This document shows positions 1 to 9,257 of a stretch of 31,689 nucleotides of DNA, in pieces. This DNA is from JBFHES01 sp041584015 (lineage in GTDB: Bacteria > Bacteroidota > Bacteroidia > Bacteroidales > M50B96): positions 1-31,689 of the forward strand of contig JBFHES010000021.1 in the NCBI GenBank assembly GCA_041584015.1, read 5' to 3'. The notes under the pieces are model-generated. The model was given only the letters and a program-made list of their open reading frames with translations, had not been told where the DNA came from and did no database searches. The translations under genes and the position numbers were made by a program. The stretch's first letter is position 1, and each line of letters begins with the position of its first letter.

Positions 1-336
1 ACCGGACACAACAGCCATTTTGTTAGCAGCTGTGGACATTCAGAAATAATTTCTGATTATAGTTTTACAAACCTGATGAGAGCCATAGATGAAACTTCAT
101 TCGACAGTAACAAGCTTGAAGTTTTTAAGCAAGCTACGCAGCATGTATTATTAAGTAGCCACCAGGTGCTTGATTTGATTGAATTGTTTTCGTTCGACGA
201 TAACAGACTAGAGGCAGCTAAATTTGCATATGCCCGCACTTACGATAAGGAAAACTATTTTATGGTAAACGAAGGGATCTCATTTAGCGCAAACAGACAT
301 AAGTTAAACACATATATAAGCTCTTTTCATTTCTAA
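1..336 (+). CDS. DUF4476 domain protein, 3' part (5' end outside window)
   Basis: The reading frame is open from base 1 to the TAA at 334-336, so the gene begins left of the window. An ATG at 76 is internal to the frame and is probably not the real start. The visible 111 residues carry the typical DUF4476 pattern: 'FDSNKLEVFKQA', then a helix with 'SSHQVLDLIELFSFDDNRLEAAKFAY', then 'YDKENYFMVNEGISFS'. This family consists of repeated helical segments and is common in Bacteroidota secreted proteins; its biochemical role is not known. The gene converges on the deiminase gene at 418, with a shared hairpin terminator between them. The family call rests on remembered motif similarity, not a search. 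Confidence 0.75.
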   Translation, partial: TGHNSHFVSSCGHSEIISDYSFTNLMRAIDETSFDSNKLEVFKQATQHVLLSSHQVLDLIELFSFDDNRLEAAKFAYARTYDKENYFMVNEGISFSANRHKLNTYISSFHF

Positions 337-361
337 ACAAGAGCTCCGGTTATTAACCCAA

Positions 362-394
362 AAATGGTGCGCACTTAATTAGTACGCACCATTT
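362..394. terminator. Bidirectional hairpin terminator
   Basis: A 10-bp perfect stem pairs 362-371 (AAATGGTGCG) with 385-394. One mismatch and three further pairs follow before a TAATT loop. Its A- and T-rich flanks serve either strand, and it lies in the 81-bp gap between convergent genes ending at 336 (+) and 418 (-). Confidence 0.75.
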
Positions 395-417
395 CTATTA
401 TTATATATGGTTGCTAT

Positions 418-2370
418 TTACTGTACAACTATTCTCTTGCGAATAATCCCTCTTTCTTCAGCAATTTCAATTTGATACATGCCTGCATTAAAACCTGAGA
501 GATCAAGCCTAACTTTATCTGTATCGTGCTTCTCATGATACATTAATTTCCCCGAAACATCGAAAATACTAATCATACGCGTGCTGCTATTTGAAGCAAA
601 TGTAATCCAGCATTCATGCTTAGCAGGATTAGGATAAACATCTACATCACCCGAAGCTAATAAACTTCCTGCGCCATTACTATTTACCACATTCACAACA
701 ATGTTATCATCAGCACTTAGCCCATCAAAATCTGTGATAGTAAGGTTATAGGTGAATGAACCTAATCCGGTAAGTGAGCCATCAACGAGTATGGTTTCCG
801 TAATTGCTCCTGTACTCCATTGATAAGAAAATGGAGCTGTTCCCATCACATTTGCTTCAAGCAACAAAGTCTCATTAATGGTTATGGTTGTATCTGCTCC
901 CAGGTTTACCGCGCAAATTGCAGCTGCATCTACCATAAAATGGAAATAGCCTTCAGGGGCCGGCATTGGTCGTACCTGTTCTTTTCCTGAGTTTGCAACG
1001 GCATGTATATAATAGTAAATTTTATCACCGGCATTTTGTCCGGGAATACTCCCGCTCCAAGTGTTTGTTGCGGCATTAATTAGTGTCATAGCATTTTGCA
1101 TATACGGTTGCAAAGTGTCGGTTCTGTAGAACACACTAGCCGATTGTATTCCAGACGTATGAATAATATCAGCATCAATTGTATAATTCCCAACCAAAGG
1201 ATCAACATCCGAATGATTTTGATGTACGATAAGCATCGGGTCGGCTGTAGCTATTTCGTGCGTAATGCAATGAATTGCTCCACTTGCCGGAATTGTTGCT
1301 TCACAGTTTATTCCGATAATTCTATAACCGGGCATTGCCTCTCGATAAATTCTTAAAGCTGTTGTGTCATACTCTTCGCGATAAGTTGGAACCAACACGG
1401 TTTTATTAAGAATTAATGAATTGGTGTACGTTCTATAATATCCTCCATTATCAGGGTATAATCCAGATGTACTTGGAGGGCTAGGAATACGAACAACTTT
1501 ATACGGTGTTCCAAAAACAGAATTATAATTAGCCATAAGTGTAGCTAAGTTTGCCTCAATCTGAGGCCCATCAGCAACTCCAGCCGGATATTCTGCTACA
1601 AGCAGCGTCTCCTCATTTAATAATTTAAAATGCATATCAATATGATGAATGCCATCATATGGAAGATTCGGCAATTTTATATATCGCTCAATTCCCATAA
1701 ATTTTTTCATGATGGTATCTATCTCAGCAATTGTTGAACCTGAATTCTCATCAACCACCAAATACTCTGAAAAACCAGTTCCTAAACCATCTGAACAAAA
1801 GTTGCCGCCCGTATGAACTAATTCCCATGGAGCTGTAGTAGTTTCGTACATTGGCACTCCAACCGCATCAGCTAAAACTTCCGGAACTAAATCATCTGCC
1901 GGTCGCGGTCTGTTGTAAATCCAATCAGTTATAAAAAGAGAATCAACGTCATTAACATACATTGAGTTTGGTCCGTAATCGCGAATCCAAACAGAGTTTG
2001 AATTTTCTTCCAGACAATAAACATTGCTCAGGCTTACATTACTTTGGGTAAGCGCTGATTTAACATTATTGGAATCATTACAGATGATATAAACATCACA
2101 TTCTTCTCTCGCATAACGAACGATTTCTATTAACTCTGTTTGATAACTGCGCCAGGTTATTGCTACAGCTTGCATTTCTTCCCACTCGGCAGGATTACGA
2201 AGACTTGCATGTGGCGGAGGTGTGGTAATTCCGCGATCTTTGAACGATTCTAGATAAGCAGGCATAAGCGCCTTTTCTTCTTCTGTCATCCAGGCCGGAA
2301 GATGCTGCGAATAAGATTTAATCGAAAATGCTACAATTACCAAAATAATCGCAAATAGTGATTTCTTCAT
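418..2370 (-). CDS. Secreted peptidylarginine/agmatine deiminase family protein with T9SS sorting domain
   Basis: The predicted 650-residue protein has a signal peptide (1-21, ending SYSQ). A catalytic domain of the peptidyl-arginine/agmatine deiminase (guanidino-modifying) fold spans about 50-375. An Ig-like domain (about 395-475), a second beta domain (about 480-570) and a T9SS C-terminal sorting domain follow; the last starts 'VDVYPNPAKHECW' and ends 'RGIIRKRIVVQ'. Catalytic candidates are W128 and D131 (in 'SVWIRDYGP'), H243 and D245 (in 'IHHIDMH'), N317 and C368 (in 'SGAIHC'). R154 and R156 ('YNRPR') resemble the Arg pair of Porphyromonas gingivalis PPAD that binds a substrate carboxylate. 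The start is ATG 2370, not an in-frame ATG at 2436, because the longer form would include the upstream terminator hairpin and lack an N-terminal signal. The likely reaction is hydrolysis of a guanidino group to citrulline (or carbamoyl-putrescine) plus ammonia outside the cell; the exact substrate is inferred. Confidence 0.82.
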   Translation of the reverse strand: MKKSLFAIILVIVAFSIKSYSQHLPAWMTEEEKALMPAYLESFKDRGITTPPPHASLRNPAEWEEMQAVAITWRSYQTELIEIVRYAREECDVYIICNDSNNVKSALTQSNVSLSNVYCLEENSNSVWIRDYGPNSMYVNDVDSLFITDWIYNRPRPADDLVPEVLADAVGVPMYETTTAPWELVHTGGNFCSDGLGTGFSEYLVVDENSGSTIAEIDTIMKKFMGIERYIKLPNLPYDGIHHIDMHFKLLNEETLLVAEYPAGVADGPQIEANLATLMANYNSVFGTPYKVVRIPSPPSTSGLYPDNGGYYRTYTNSLILNKTVLVPTYREEYDTTALRIYREAMPGYRIIGINCEATIPASGAIHCITHEIATADPMLIVHQNHSDVDPLVGNYTIDADIIHTSGIQSASVFYRTDTLQPYMQNAMTLINAATNTWSGSIPGQNAGDKIYYYIHAVANSGKEQVRPMPAPEGYFHFMVDAAAICAVNLGADTTITINETLLLEANVMGTAPFSYQWSTGAITETILVDGSLTGLGSFTYNLTITDFDGLSADDNIVVNVVNSNGAGSLLASGDVDVYPNPAKHECWITFASNSSTRMISIFDVSGKLMYHEKHDTDKVRLDLSGFNAGMYQIEIAEERGIIRKRIVVQ

Positions 2371-2397
2371 TGTTTTTATTGTTCTAATGTGCTGGGT

Positions 2398-2434
2398 AAA
2401 AATAAGAAGAGCCATGGTATTGCCATGGCTCTTC
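2398..2434 (-). terminator. Rho-independent terminator of the 2453-4564 gene
   Basis: On the minus strand a 12-bp perfect stem (2423-2434 with 2406-2417, GAAGAGCCATGG) encloses a 5-nt loop and is followed by TTATTTTT. It begins 19 nt after the stop codon at 2453 and ends only about 28 nt before the ATG of the next gene at 2370. Confidence 0.8.
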
Positions 2435-2452
2435 ATGTTAAATATTATGTAA

Positions 2453-4564
2453 TTATTGTCTGATTAACTTTTTAACAATTGTTCTGGCATTGGTATTTAC
2501 CTGAACAAAGTATATTCCAGTAGGCTGACTTGTAATATCAAGCACTGCCATTCTGTTTGTTGCTTCAATAACACGAACGATTTCACCTAATGAATTATAA
2601 ACGCTAATAGTTGCATCATTTAAGAAAGCATCGCCTAATAATAAATTAACTGCTCCGGTGCTTGGATTAGGCCACAATTGAACATCATTTTCAAGAGCAA
2701 TATCGTTAACTCCCAAAATGGTAATATCCGCGGTATACATATCCGTTCCACAATCATTGCTTGCCGCAAGTTCTATTGTATAAGTATCGTAAGCGCCATA
2801 ATCCACAACAGGATTCTCGTTGGTGGAAGTAGTTGAGTTTCCAAAATTCCATAGATAGGTATCTGCATTGGCTGATGCGTTAGTAAAAGTAACAACGGTT
2901 CCACTCACATCATAAGTAAAGTCGGCAACTGCTAATAATTGAAAAGTAACAGCAATGTTATCGCCACCAATACAACCATGCTCATCGGTAATTGCAACGC
3001 CAAAGGCTCCATTATAGGTTACATCAATTGTTTGTGATGTTGAACCATTAGACCATAAGAAAGACGTATAAGGACCTGCATCAAGGACAACTGTATCGCC
3101 TTCGCATGATTCAATATCTGCTCCAAGATCGAGCACAGGGTTTGCATAAAAGTTTACTTCAACTACATCGAATCCAGTACATCCTTGCTCCGAAACTGTT
3201 ACAGAATAAACTCCCGAAGCATTCACTGTAATCTCGTTTAAGAATGAGCCAGTACTCCATGCATATGAACTTCCCTGACCAATAACATCTAAAACAACTG
3301 TTTCACCATCGCAACCAACAGTATCTCCCTGAATGGCAACAACCGGAGACGGATTAAAAGTAACCTCCACAGAATCTACTGTTACACAACCATAAACTCC
3401 TGTAACACTAACCGAGTAAATTCCACTTGTTGTAACTGAAATTAACGTGTCGGTGCTAGCTGTTGACCAACTATAACTAATGTAACCAGGAGCAACTGAT
3501 AGCTCTTCAACACCACCTTCGCAGGACTCAACATTCGCACCTAATTCAATTAATGGCGATTGATTAACAGTAAACGGTTCAACTACTGTTGTAACACAGT
3601 TGTTTGAATCGGTGTAAGAATAGTTTAGCTCATATGATCCAGGGATCGTAAAATAGATCTGATCTAAAATAACAGGGATCGTTCCCGGAGTAATCATGTA
3701 AATTCCTCCGGGATGAGAACTTACCAATTGCAGCGGTACATTGCTAGTACAATAAGCAGTATCAAAACCTATCATGCTTACTGGTGCTGGACTAAAGTTA
3801 TTTATTGAATAGGACAATGTATCATTACCTGGAGTATCATCAAGTGAATTCTCTACCGTGATTATACAACTATAGCTTCCTATTGCAGAAAAGTCGAATG
3901 TTTGAGAAGCCGTATAATTGTACGTACCTCCAACCGGAATATTCTGAACAATGGTATCGTAAAAAACGGTGGTACCCGCATCAACAGAGTAAGAAACCAT
4001 TACTGAATCAACAGCTGTAACTCCGAGGTTAAGTACCTGAAAAGAGAACATTTCTGCTGCAGTTAAATCGCCGCAACTTGAAGCAGGACTAGTGATATTT
4101 CCTACCGCAACATCTGATCCTACAATAGCTGTAAGTGTTGCTAAGCCCGACATGCCATTCACAGAAAAGTTACCTTGATTTGGTAATCCTGTGGTAATAT
4201 AGGTTGCAACAGCATTAAAAACCATACCATCAGAGGCGCGCCATATCTTCCATTTAAATTCTTCGTTATTAGCGAAACCGTCAATGTCAGTTGAGTTAGC
4301 ATCATTGGCCCATGCAGCAGCTGCACCAGTACCACCTGTATACTCTAAATATCCACCACAAGCCAGTGTTCCTAAAGAGTCATAGAACATTCCAATATAA
4401 TCGCCAGAAGTTAAAGCGGTGCCATTTATTGTGATCGAGGTACTAGCTTGCACCAAAACAGTATGATTCAATCCTGTTACGGTATACTGCCATGGCATTT
4501 GCGCATAGCTGGTACTAATCAAAAGGGTTGTTAAAACAACCAGTGTGAGTAATATTTTCTTCAT
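2453..4564 (-). CDS. T9SS-exported multidomain surface protein (Ig-like and PKD domains)
   Basis: The predicted 703-residue protein starts at ATG 4564, which puts the signal peptide 'MKKILLTLVVLTTLLISTSYA' at the N terminus; an ATG seven codons upstream is possible. Residues 23-147 form a domain ('PWQYTVTGLNHTVLV' to 'NGMSGLATLTA') that recurs in the neighbouring 1500-residue protein. A CARDB-like beta region (about 150-260), three Ig-like repeats with 'C..G..V.L' and 'W(S/N)xGS' signatures (about 340-540), a PKD domain (about 548-617, 'YLWNFGN') and a sorting domain (630-703, 'LWPNPSTGAV' to 'KKLIRQ') follow. No catalytic motif is visible, so an adhesin or structural surface role is likely. 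It is probably secreted across the outer membrane by the T9SS. Terminators flank the gene on both sides. Confidence 0.85.
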   Translation of the reverse strand: MKKILLTLVVLTTLLISTSYAQMPWQYTVTGLNHTVLVQASTSITINGTALTSGDYIGMFYDSLGTLACGGYLEYTGGTGAAAAWANDANSTDIDGFANNEEFKWKIWRASDGMVFNAVATYITTGLPNQGNFSVNGMSGLATLTAIVGSDVAVGNITSPASSCGDLTAAEMFSFQVLNLGVTAVDSVMVSYSVDAGTTVFYDTIVQNIPVGGTYNYTASQTFDFSAIGSYSCIITVENSLDDTPGNDTLSYSINNFSPAPVSMIGFDTAYCTSNVPLQLVSSHPGGIYMITPGTIPVILDQIYFTIPGSYELNYSYTDSNNCVTTVVEPFTVNQSPLIELGANVESCEGGVEELSVAPGYISYSWSTASTDTLISVTTSGIYSVSVTGVYGCVTVDSVEVTFNPSPVVAIQGDTVGCDGETVVLDVIGQGSSYAWSTGSFLNEITVNASGVYSVTVSEQGCTGFDVVEVNFYANPVLDLGADIESCEGDTVVLDAGPYTSFLWSNGSTSQTIDVTYNGAFGVAITDEHGCIGGDNIAVTFQLLAVADFTYDVSGTVVTFTNASANADTYLWNFGNSTTSTNENPVVDYGAYDTYTIELAASNDCGTDMYTADITILGVNDIALENDVQLWPNPSTGAVNLLLGDAFLNDATISVYNSLGEIVRVIEATNRMAVLDITSQPTGIYFVQVNTNARTIVKKLIRQ

Positions 4565-4582
4565 AATTAAAATTTTAGCTTT

Positions 4583-4590
4583 CAAAATTA
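4583..4590 (-). promoter_or_regulatory. Possible -7 box (TAATTTTG) for the 2453-4564 gene
   Basis: The minus strand reads TAATTTTG, which matches the Bacteroidota -7 consensus TAnnTTTG, about 19 nt before the ATG. It lies immediately behind the terminator stem of the upstream gene. No clear -33 TTTG is seen at the expected distance, so the call is weak. Confidence 0.3.
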
Positions 4591-4621
4591 ATAAAAGTGA
4601 AGGTATTTGCTATACCCTCAC
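4591..4621 (-). terminator. Hairpin terminator of the 4641-9143 gene
   Basis: On the minus strand 4612-4621 (GTGAGGGTAT) pairs with 4597-4606 over 10 bp with one G-U pair, followed by TTTTAT. It starts 19 nt past the stop codon at 4641. Confidence 0.7.
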
Positions 4622-4640
4622 CCTTAAATATATATTAATA

Positions 4641-7600
4641 TTATTTAACCTCTAACATTTTAGTGTTTGCAAAATTACCGCTATTCATCCTGTAGAAATA
4701 ACTACCAGCCGGAATTTCGCTCACATCAAGTTCAATTGAATGAACACCCAATGAATAATTTCCAGCAGCCAGTACCTTAACACATTCACCTAAGACATTG
4801 TACAAACGAATATCTACTTTCATTGGTTCAGCTAAGCTAAATTCTATTTGTGTAAGAGCAGTTGCCGGATTAGGTTGATTTTGCTCCAACGAAATAAATT
4901 CATCTACCACCAAACTTTGAGCAACTGCAATACCATTAGCTTTGTATAGGCCATCACCCTCCAACCAGGCATCAACACCCAACTCAAGTTCATGACGGAC
5001 AGCATTTCTTTGCAATCTAAAAACTGGCATTTCCGAAGCAATCATACCATCAATACCAAAAGTTACTTCATCATCACCCCAAACCGTAATCGCAGTTATT
5101 CCTTTCGCAACAATGGCCTCTCCAACTAAATTGCCGTGCGTATCATATGCTCGCAACACATCGCCTTCATTTATTCCTTTTAGTGATGATGGAAAACCAT
5201 AAATCATATTTGATCCGGTACTTTTAATCACTGGAGTACTAGCTTCAATAAATGACTTTGAAATGATGCCGGTATTAGCAGGATAGGTATACGTTTGGGT
5301 GGATAGCACATTTATTTGATATCCCTGTCCCGGCAACAGATCGCCAATTGCATTTAAATTCCATTGCGGCCAATAAACCGAACCTAAACCATTTTTCACA
5401 ATTACAATGTCGTTAACAATGGAGGATAACATCACTTCGGCATTACCCGGAGATGTTCTTAAATATGCCATAATACTCCATCCTGACGGAATTACAAATG
5501 TGTAAGCCTCAGGTGTTATAATCATTCCTTCAAAATCGACTGATTGCTGAATAGCGGAGTTTATCTGATACCCTTGCTCAACGGTCCAATCGCCAATTGC
5601 GTTTAAACTCCATTGTGGCCAATAAACCATTCCCAGACCGTTCTTAATAATTACGATGTCAGATGCAATTGCTCCAAAAATGGAATCTAAACTAGGTTCA
5701 AACAGATCGATATAAGAGGAATAAATTCCCCATCCAGCAGTTAGATTAATACTTTGAACCATAGATGAACTCGCAGTTAAAGAAGCAAGCCCACTCATTC
5801 CATTGGTGGTATAATATTGGTTATTTGGAAAATCAAGCGTATTATAAACGGCTACCGCGCTGTACTCGGCACCATCGGTTGCATCCCAAATTCTCCAGTT
5901 AAATACTTCACCATCCTGGAATCCATCAAACATTCCACTTTGTGCACCCCATGCCGATAGGCCAAGAGCATTACCATCATAAACTACATAACCTCCGCAC
6001 TCTTCGGTACCATTGTTATTATAGAATACCCCAATGTAATCACCTACCTCAATTGGGCTTCCATCGATAGTTAAATCAATGAGATTGCTAATCATGATGG
6101 TATGATTTGAGCCGGTGTTATTATACGACCATTGTGGCGCTTGCATCAGCACAGCTTCAATGCCAAATCGTCCTAGACTGGTATAGGCAACAGACTGACT
6201 TCCATCAGCAGCAGCCCCATAATAAGTATCTGCTCTGGCGAAGGTCTCATCCTGCACGCCCAATGGGAAATAGCCTGTTGTTGTATTGGCAGTTTGTTCC
6301 AGTCCGGCATAAAACTCTTCGTTCATGAATGCGACTGGTACAGCTAAATCAAGATATACCCAAGTTTCCAAATCAGTTGACAAAATAGTGTAATCGGCAG
6401 ATTGGGCCACAATGTTGGTATCTGAATCAAGCACAACGGCAGCTATAATATTTCCAACAGCATCAGCATCATTAGAAATTAAAACACCTACCTGCTTAAC
6501 CGTTCCGGCTCCATTCATAAAATGCTTATTAAATAAAAGCCCCTCGCCAGTATCATAACCAATCCCTGAGCTAATCGCAGAAGTATCAGCATAACTAAAG
6601 GCAGAAGTATTCACATCTTGATAATAAGAAAAGCTGTTATTTAGATTATTGTCATCGCTTGGGATTGCCACCGCAACATTATTAATTCCTATTGAGGATG
6701 GTGTAAATGCGCTAAAAAACACTTCTACTTCTTCACCTGGTAATACACTGGCAATTGTTTGTGTACTTGTAAAAGTATTTGCTCCTGTGATGTTCAAAGT
6801 AATAGGTACGCCATATTGTGGATCAGTACCGTAGTTATACACCAAAGCAGAAACTACATGAGGTGCTCCCTGGTTTATTGGCATTTTACCAAGTGTATAA
6901 ACCATATCCACACCTAACTCATCGGCTGGGCAACCGCCTCCTATATTGAATAAGTATTCTTCACTGCCAGCAAAACTTGTACTACCACCAACTAAAACTC
7001 CATTATACGAAACCTGATAATATCCGGGAGCAGCTATTCCATCGCCATAATCGTCAAAAATTGCGAAAGTGTAGCACTCGGTTGAAAGAGCGCACACATT
7101 AATAGAATATAAGGTTGCATTATCATAAATACCATCTATATATACCAGGTCTCCTGCTGTATTAAACAATCCCCAGTATGTTTCATATCCATAGTCATCG
7201 GTTAAAATATCCACTGTAATAAAGGCATCTCCATGTGTAACAAGCACTGAGGTGGTATCGTTGCTTACATCCTCATCGTTTGCTAAAGCCGTGAAAGCTT
7301 CTATTTGATACGTTTGGAGGCTACTGAGATTTACCGTTGTTGAGAAAATATAATTCACACTTGTACCTGCCGGGATTAATCCAGTTATTACCTCATTAAC
7401 CAGGTTACTACCATTAACCATATAGCTCACCGGAACGTTAGAAACATCCATCACCCCAAGGTTAGCTACTGTAACCTCAACAAGCTCGTTGCTTCCTAAA
7501 ATACAAGAGCTACTGTTATTTGGACTTAAAATAGCGCTAACGGCACAGTCATAATTATTACCAGAACCCAGTTCAGCTTCAATCATAAATCGGCCATAGG

Positions 7601-9143
7601 TATTTGCTTCGGTAAGTGTACCACCCGTAAGATCCGTAATATAGAATGCGTCTGGTCGTGCGTAAGCTTCCGTCTGCGTTCCAAGGGGATAATAAGGTGT
7701 TGCAACATTTGCTGTTTGAGCCAAACCTGCATAAAACTCCTCGTTGGTAAACGTAGGCGGCACTATCAATGCCATTGATACCCACTGGCCGGTATCTGCC
7801 GGTGCAACAACATGATTAGCAGATTGTGCAACAATGGTTCCCTGGTCATTAGTTACAACTCCATAAACTGTTTGTCCAAGGTTATCAGCATCAGCTGCAA
7901 TAAAGGCATTTACCTGCACCACCGATTTGGAGGTACCAGCCCAATAACGACAAAGCATCAAGCCGCTACCATCGGCATATCCTAATGCTCCGGTAACCGC
8001 AGATGTATCAGCATAAGAAAATGTATTTCCTGATATTTGATTATAGCTGTAGCTGTCATTTGCAGGATTATTATCGGCAGACACAGATACTGTTACTGTA
8101 TTATTTCCTGCAACACTTAGTGAATAAGGAGCAAAAACAATATTTTCAATGGCTCCGGAAGCAAGTGATGATAAGCTTACGACATCGGTATATGTATTAG
8201 CGCCAGTGACATTCAGTGTTGCTGTTAGACTTGTAATAGCCGATGCTCCAACATTCTTAATAGGAGCCTCAACAGTATGGCCTACACCCAATGGTAATTT
8301 ACCTAATGTGTATACAGTTCTGGTTTCAGCATCATTCACAAATGCATCCTCAATACTCACATCGTCAACCATCCAGGCATAGTCCCACTCTCCAACATAT
8401 TGAAAACGGATTTTCACATTAGCTGAATTTCCAGCAATACTTGAAATATCAACTTCAACCAAATCATCACCAAAATCATTAATTGCAATATTATCGTTCA
8501 CTTCAATATTCACCCAGGGATTTGTCCCAACCCGAACTCCAACAAAGGTTTGACAATTGTATTTGCGATATGATTGCTGGAACCTGATTTTCACATAAGA
8601 ATGTCCGGTCAAATCAATAACGCTTGCATAACGCAATAAACTATTCTGATCTCCTGCAGCATTTGCTGAAGTTCCAATTGCATCAGAGTCGTAAAGCCCA
8701 AAGCCATTGCTCGCGGTTGTCGAATTTATCGGTCCCATTTGAGAAGAGTAGGTTCCTGTTGGACCTGCTGTGGTGATCACCCAATTCTGTGTATTTCCTG
8801 CAAGATTAACAATTTGCCAGTTGGTAGGAACAGAGAAATCATCAGACCAAATTACAGCATTTACTGTTTTATGCTGACTCACCACCTTCTGCATATCCTG
8901 CTTAAGTTCTAAAGCCATTGCCTGTTTTTCTGAAGCAGTATGGGCACCAACACTTTTAGCGGAAGAATGCTTTTCAATTCGCTCGATCTTCTTTAACTGA
9001 TCAATATTTAAAACAGTTTTTGATTTTGCAATTTCAGTTCGGTCTTTCGTCTTTACCTCTCCATCAAGTCGAGATAGGGTTGACTGAGCGCTAAGTGCAA
9101 TAACAAGGATTAATGCAGCGAAGCTTAAGAATAATTTCTTCAT
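4641..9143 (-). CDS. Giant T9SS-exported modular surface protein (1500 aa)
   Basis: A signal peptide ('MKKLFLSFAALILVIALSAQ') is followed by a charged linker to about residue 95. A jellyroll/MAM-like domain (about 97-268, 'WSDDFSVPTNW' to 'YAWMVDDVSIED') comes next. A module of about 250 residues occurs twice (about 277-535 and 757-1000; shared anchors 'VYTLGK(L/M)P', 'FSYADTSA', 'NEEFYAGL.QTAN', 'GRF.IEA'). Between the copies lie a CARDB-like region (about 534-640) and a beta domain with 'FAIFDDYGDGI' (about 641-745). Residues 1003-1125 repeat the 'NHT ... NGMSGL' domain of the 2453-4564 product. Two repeats with 'IVI(I/V)KNGLG.VYWPQW' (about 1143-1204 and 1219-1287) precede a sorting domain (about 1425-1500, 'EQNQPNPATALTQI'). 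It has no visible enzyme motif; an adhesin, cell-surface or matrix role is inferred. Confidence 0.85.
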   Translation of the reverse strand: MKKLFLSFAALILVIALSAQSTLSRLDGEVKTKDRTEIAKSKTVLNIDQLKKIERIEKHSSAKSVGAHTASEKQAMALELKQDMQKVVSQHKTVNAVIWSDDFSVPTNWQIVNLAGNTQNWVITTAGPTGTYSSQMGPINSTTASNGFGLYDSDAIGTSANAAGDQNSLLRYASVIDLTGHSYVKIRFQQSYRKYNCQTFVGVRVGTNPWVNIEVNDNIAINDFGDDLVEVDISSIAGNSANVKIRFQYVGEWDYAWMVDDVSIEDAFVNDAETRTVYTLGKLPLGVGHTVEAPIKNVGASAITSLTATLNVTGANTYTDVVSLSSLASGAIENIVFAPYSLSVAGNNTVTVSVSADNNPANDSYSYNQISGNTFSYADTSAVTGALGYADGSGLMLCRYWAGTSKSVVQVNAFIAADADNLGQTVYGVVTNDQGTIVAQSANHVVAPADTGQWVSMALIVPPTFTNEEFYAGLAQTANVATPYYPLGTQTEAYARPDAFYITDLTGGTLTEANTYGRFMIEAELGSGNNYDCAVSAILSPNNSSSCILGSNELVEVTVANLGVMDVSNVPVSYMVNGSNLVNEVITGLIPAGTSVNYIFSTTVNLSSLQTYQIEAFTALANDEDVSNDTTSVLVTHGDAFITVDILTDDYGYETYWGLFNTAGDLVYIDGIYDNATLYSINVCALSTECYTFAIFDDYGDGIAAPGYYQVSYNGVLVGGSTSFAGSEEYLFNIGGGCPADELGVDMVYTLGKMPINQGAPHVVSALVYNYGTDPQYGVPITLNITGANTFTSTQTIASVLPGEEVEVFFSAFTPSSIGINNVAVAIPSDDNNLNNSFSYYQDVNTSAFSYADTSAISSGIGYDTGEGLLFNKHFMNGAGTVKQVGVLISNDADAVGNIIAAVVLDSDTNIVAQSADYTILSTDLETWVYLDLAVPVAFMNEEFYAGLEQTANTTTGYFPLGVQDETFARADTYYGAAADGSQSVAYTSLGRFGIEAVLMQAPQWSYNNTGSNHTIMISNLIDLTIDGSPIEVGDYIGVFYNNNGTEECGGYVVYDGNALGLSAWGAQSGMFDGFQDGEVFNWRIWDATDGAEYSAVAVYNTLDFPNNQYYTTNGMSGLASLTASSSMVQSINLTAGWGIYSSYIDLFEPSLDSIFGAIASDIVIIKNGLGMVYWPQWSLNAIGDWTVEQGYQINSAIQQSVDFEGMIITPEAYTFVIPSGWSIMAYLRTSPGNAEVMLSSIVNDIVIVKNGLGSVYWPQWNLNAIGDLLPGQGYQINVLSTQTYTYPANTGIISKSFIEASTPVIKSTGSNMIYGFPSSLKGINEGDVLRAYDTHGNLVGEAIVAKGITAITVWGDDEVTFGIDGMIASEMPVFRLQRNAVRHELELGVDAWLEGDGLYKANGIAVAQSLVVDEFISLEQNQPNPATALTQIEFSLAEPMKVDIRLYNVLGECVKVLAAGNYSLGVHSIELDVSEIPAGSYFYRMNSGNFANTKMLEVK

Positions 9144-9249
9144 GGTTAGTATATTATTAGGTTAGACTCTATCTATACATTTCAGAAGGTTGAAGACAGA
9201 AATGGACTTCTTTGTCTATGTAGGATGTTCCTCAGAAATGCATCAGACA

Positions 9250-9257
9250 CAAATTTA
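9250..9257 (-). promoter_or_regulatory. Possible -7 box (TAAATTTG) for the 4641-9143 gene
   Basis: The minus strand reads TAAATTTG (consensus TAnnTTTG) about 107 nt upstream of the ATG at 9143, in the 212-bp gap after the membrane-protein gene. The -33 region is T-rich but has no exact TTTG, so support is modest. Confidence 0.3.

Noticed and set aside
2371..2436. Longer N terminus for the deiminase, starting at ATG 2436
   Set aside because: The extra 22 codons encode the upstream gene's terminator hairpin and would bury the signal peptide; ATG 2370 fits both facts.
8003..8382. Plus-strand open frames inside the 1500-residue gene
   Set aside because: They are antisense to a gene with clear domain structure and have no recognisable protein features.
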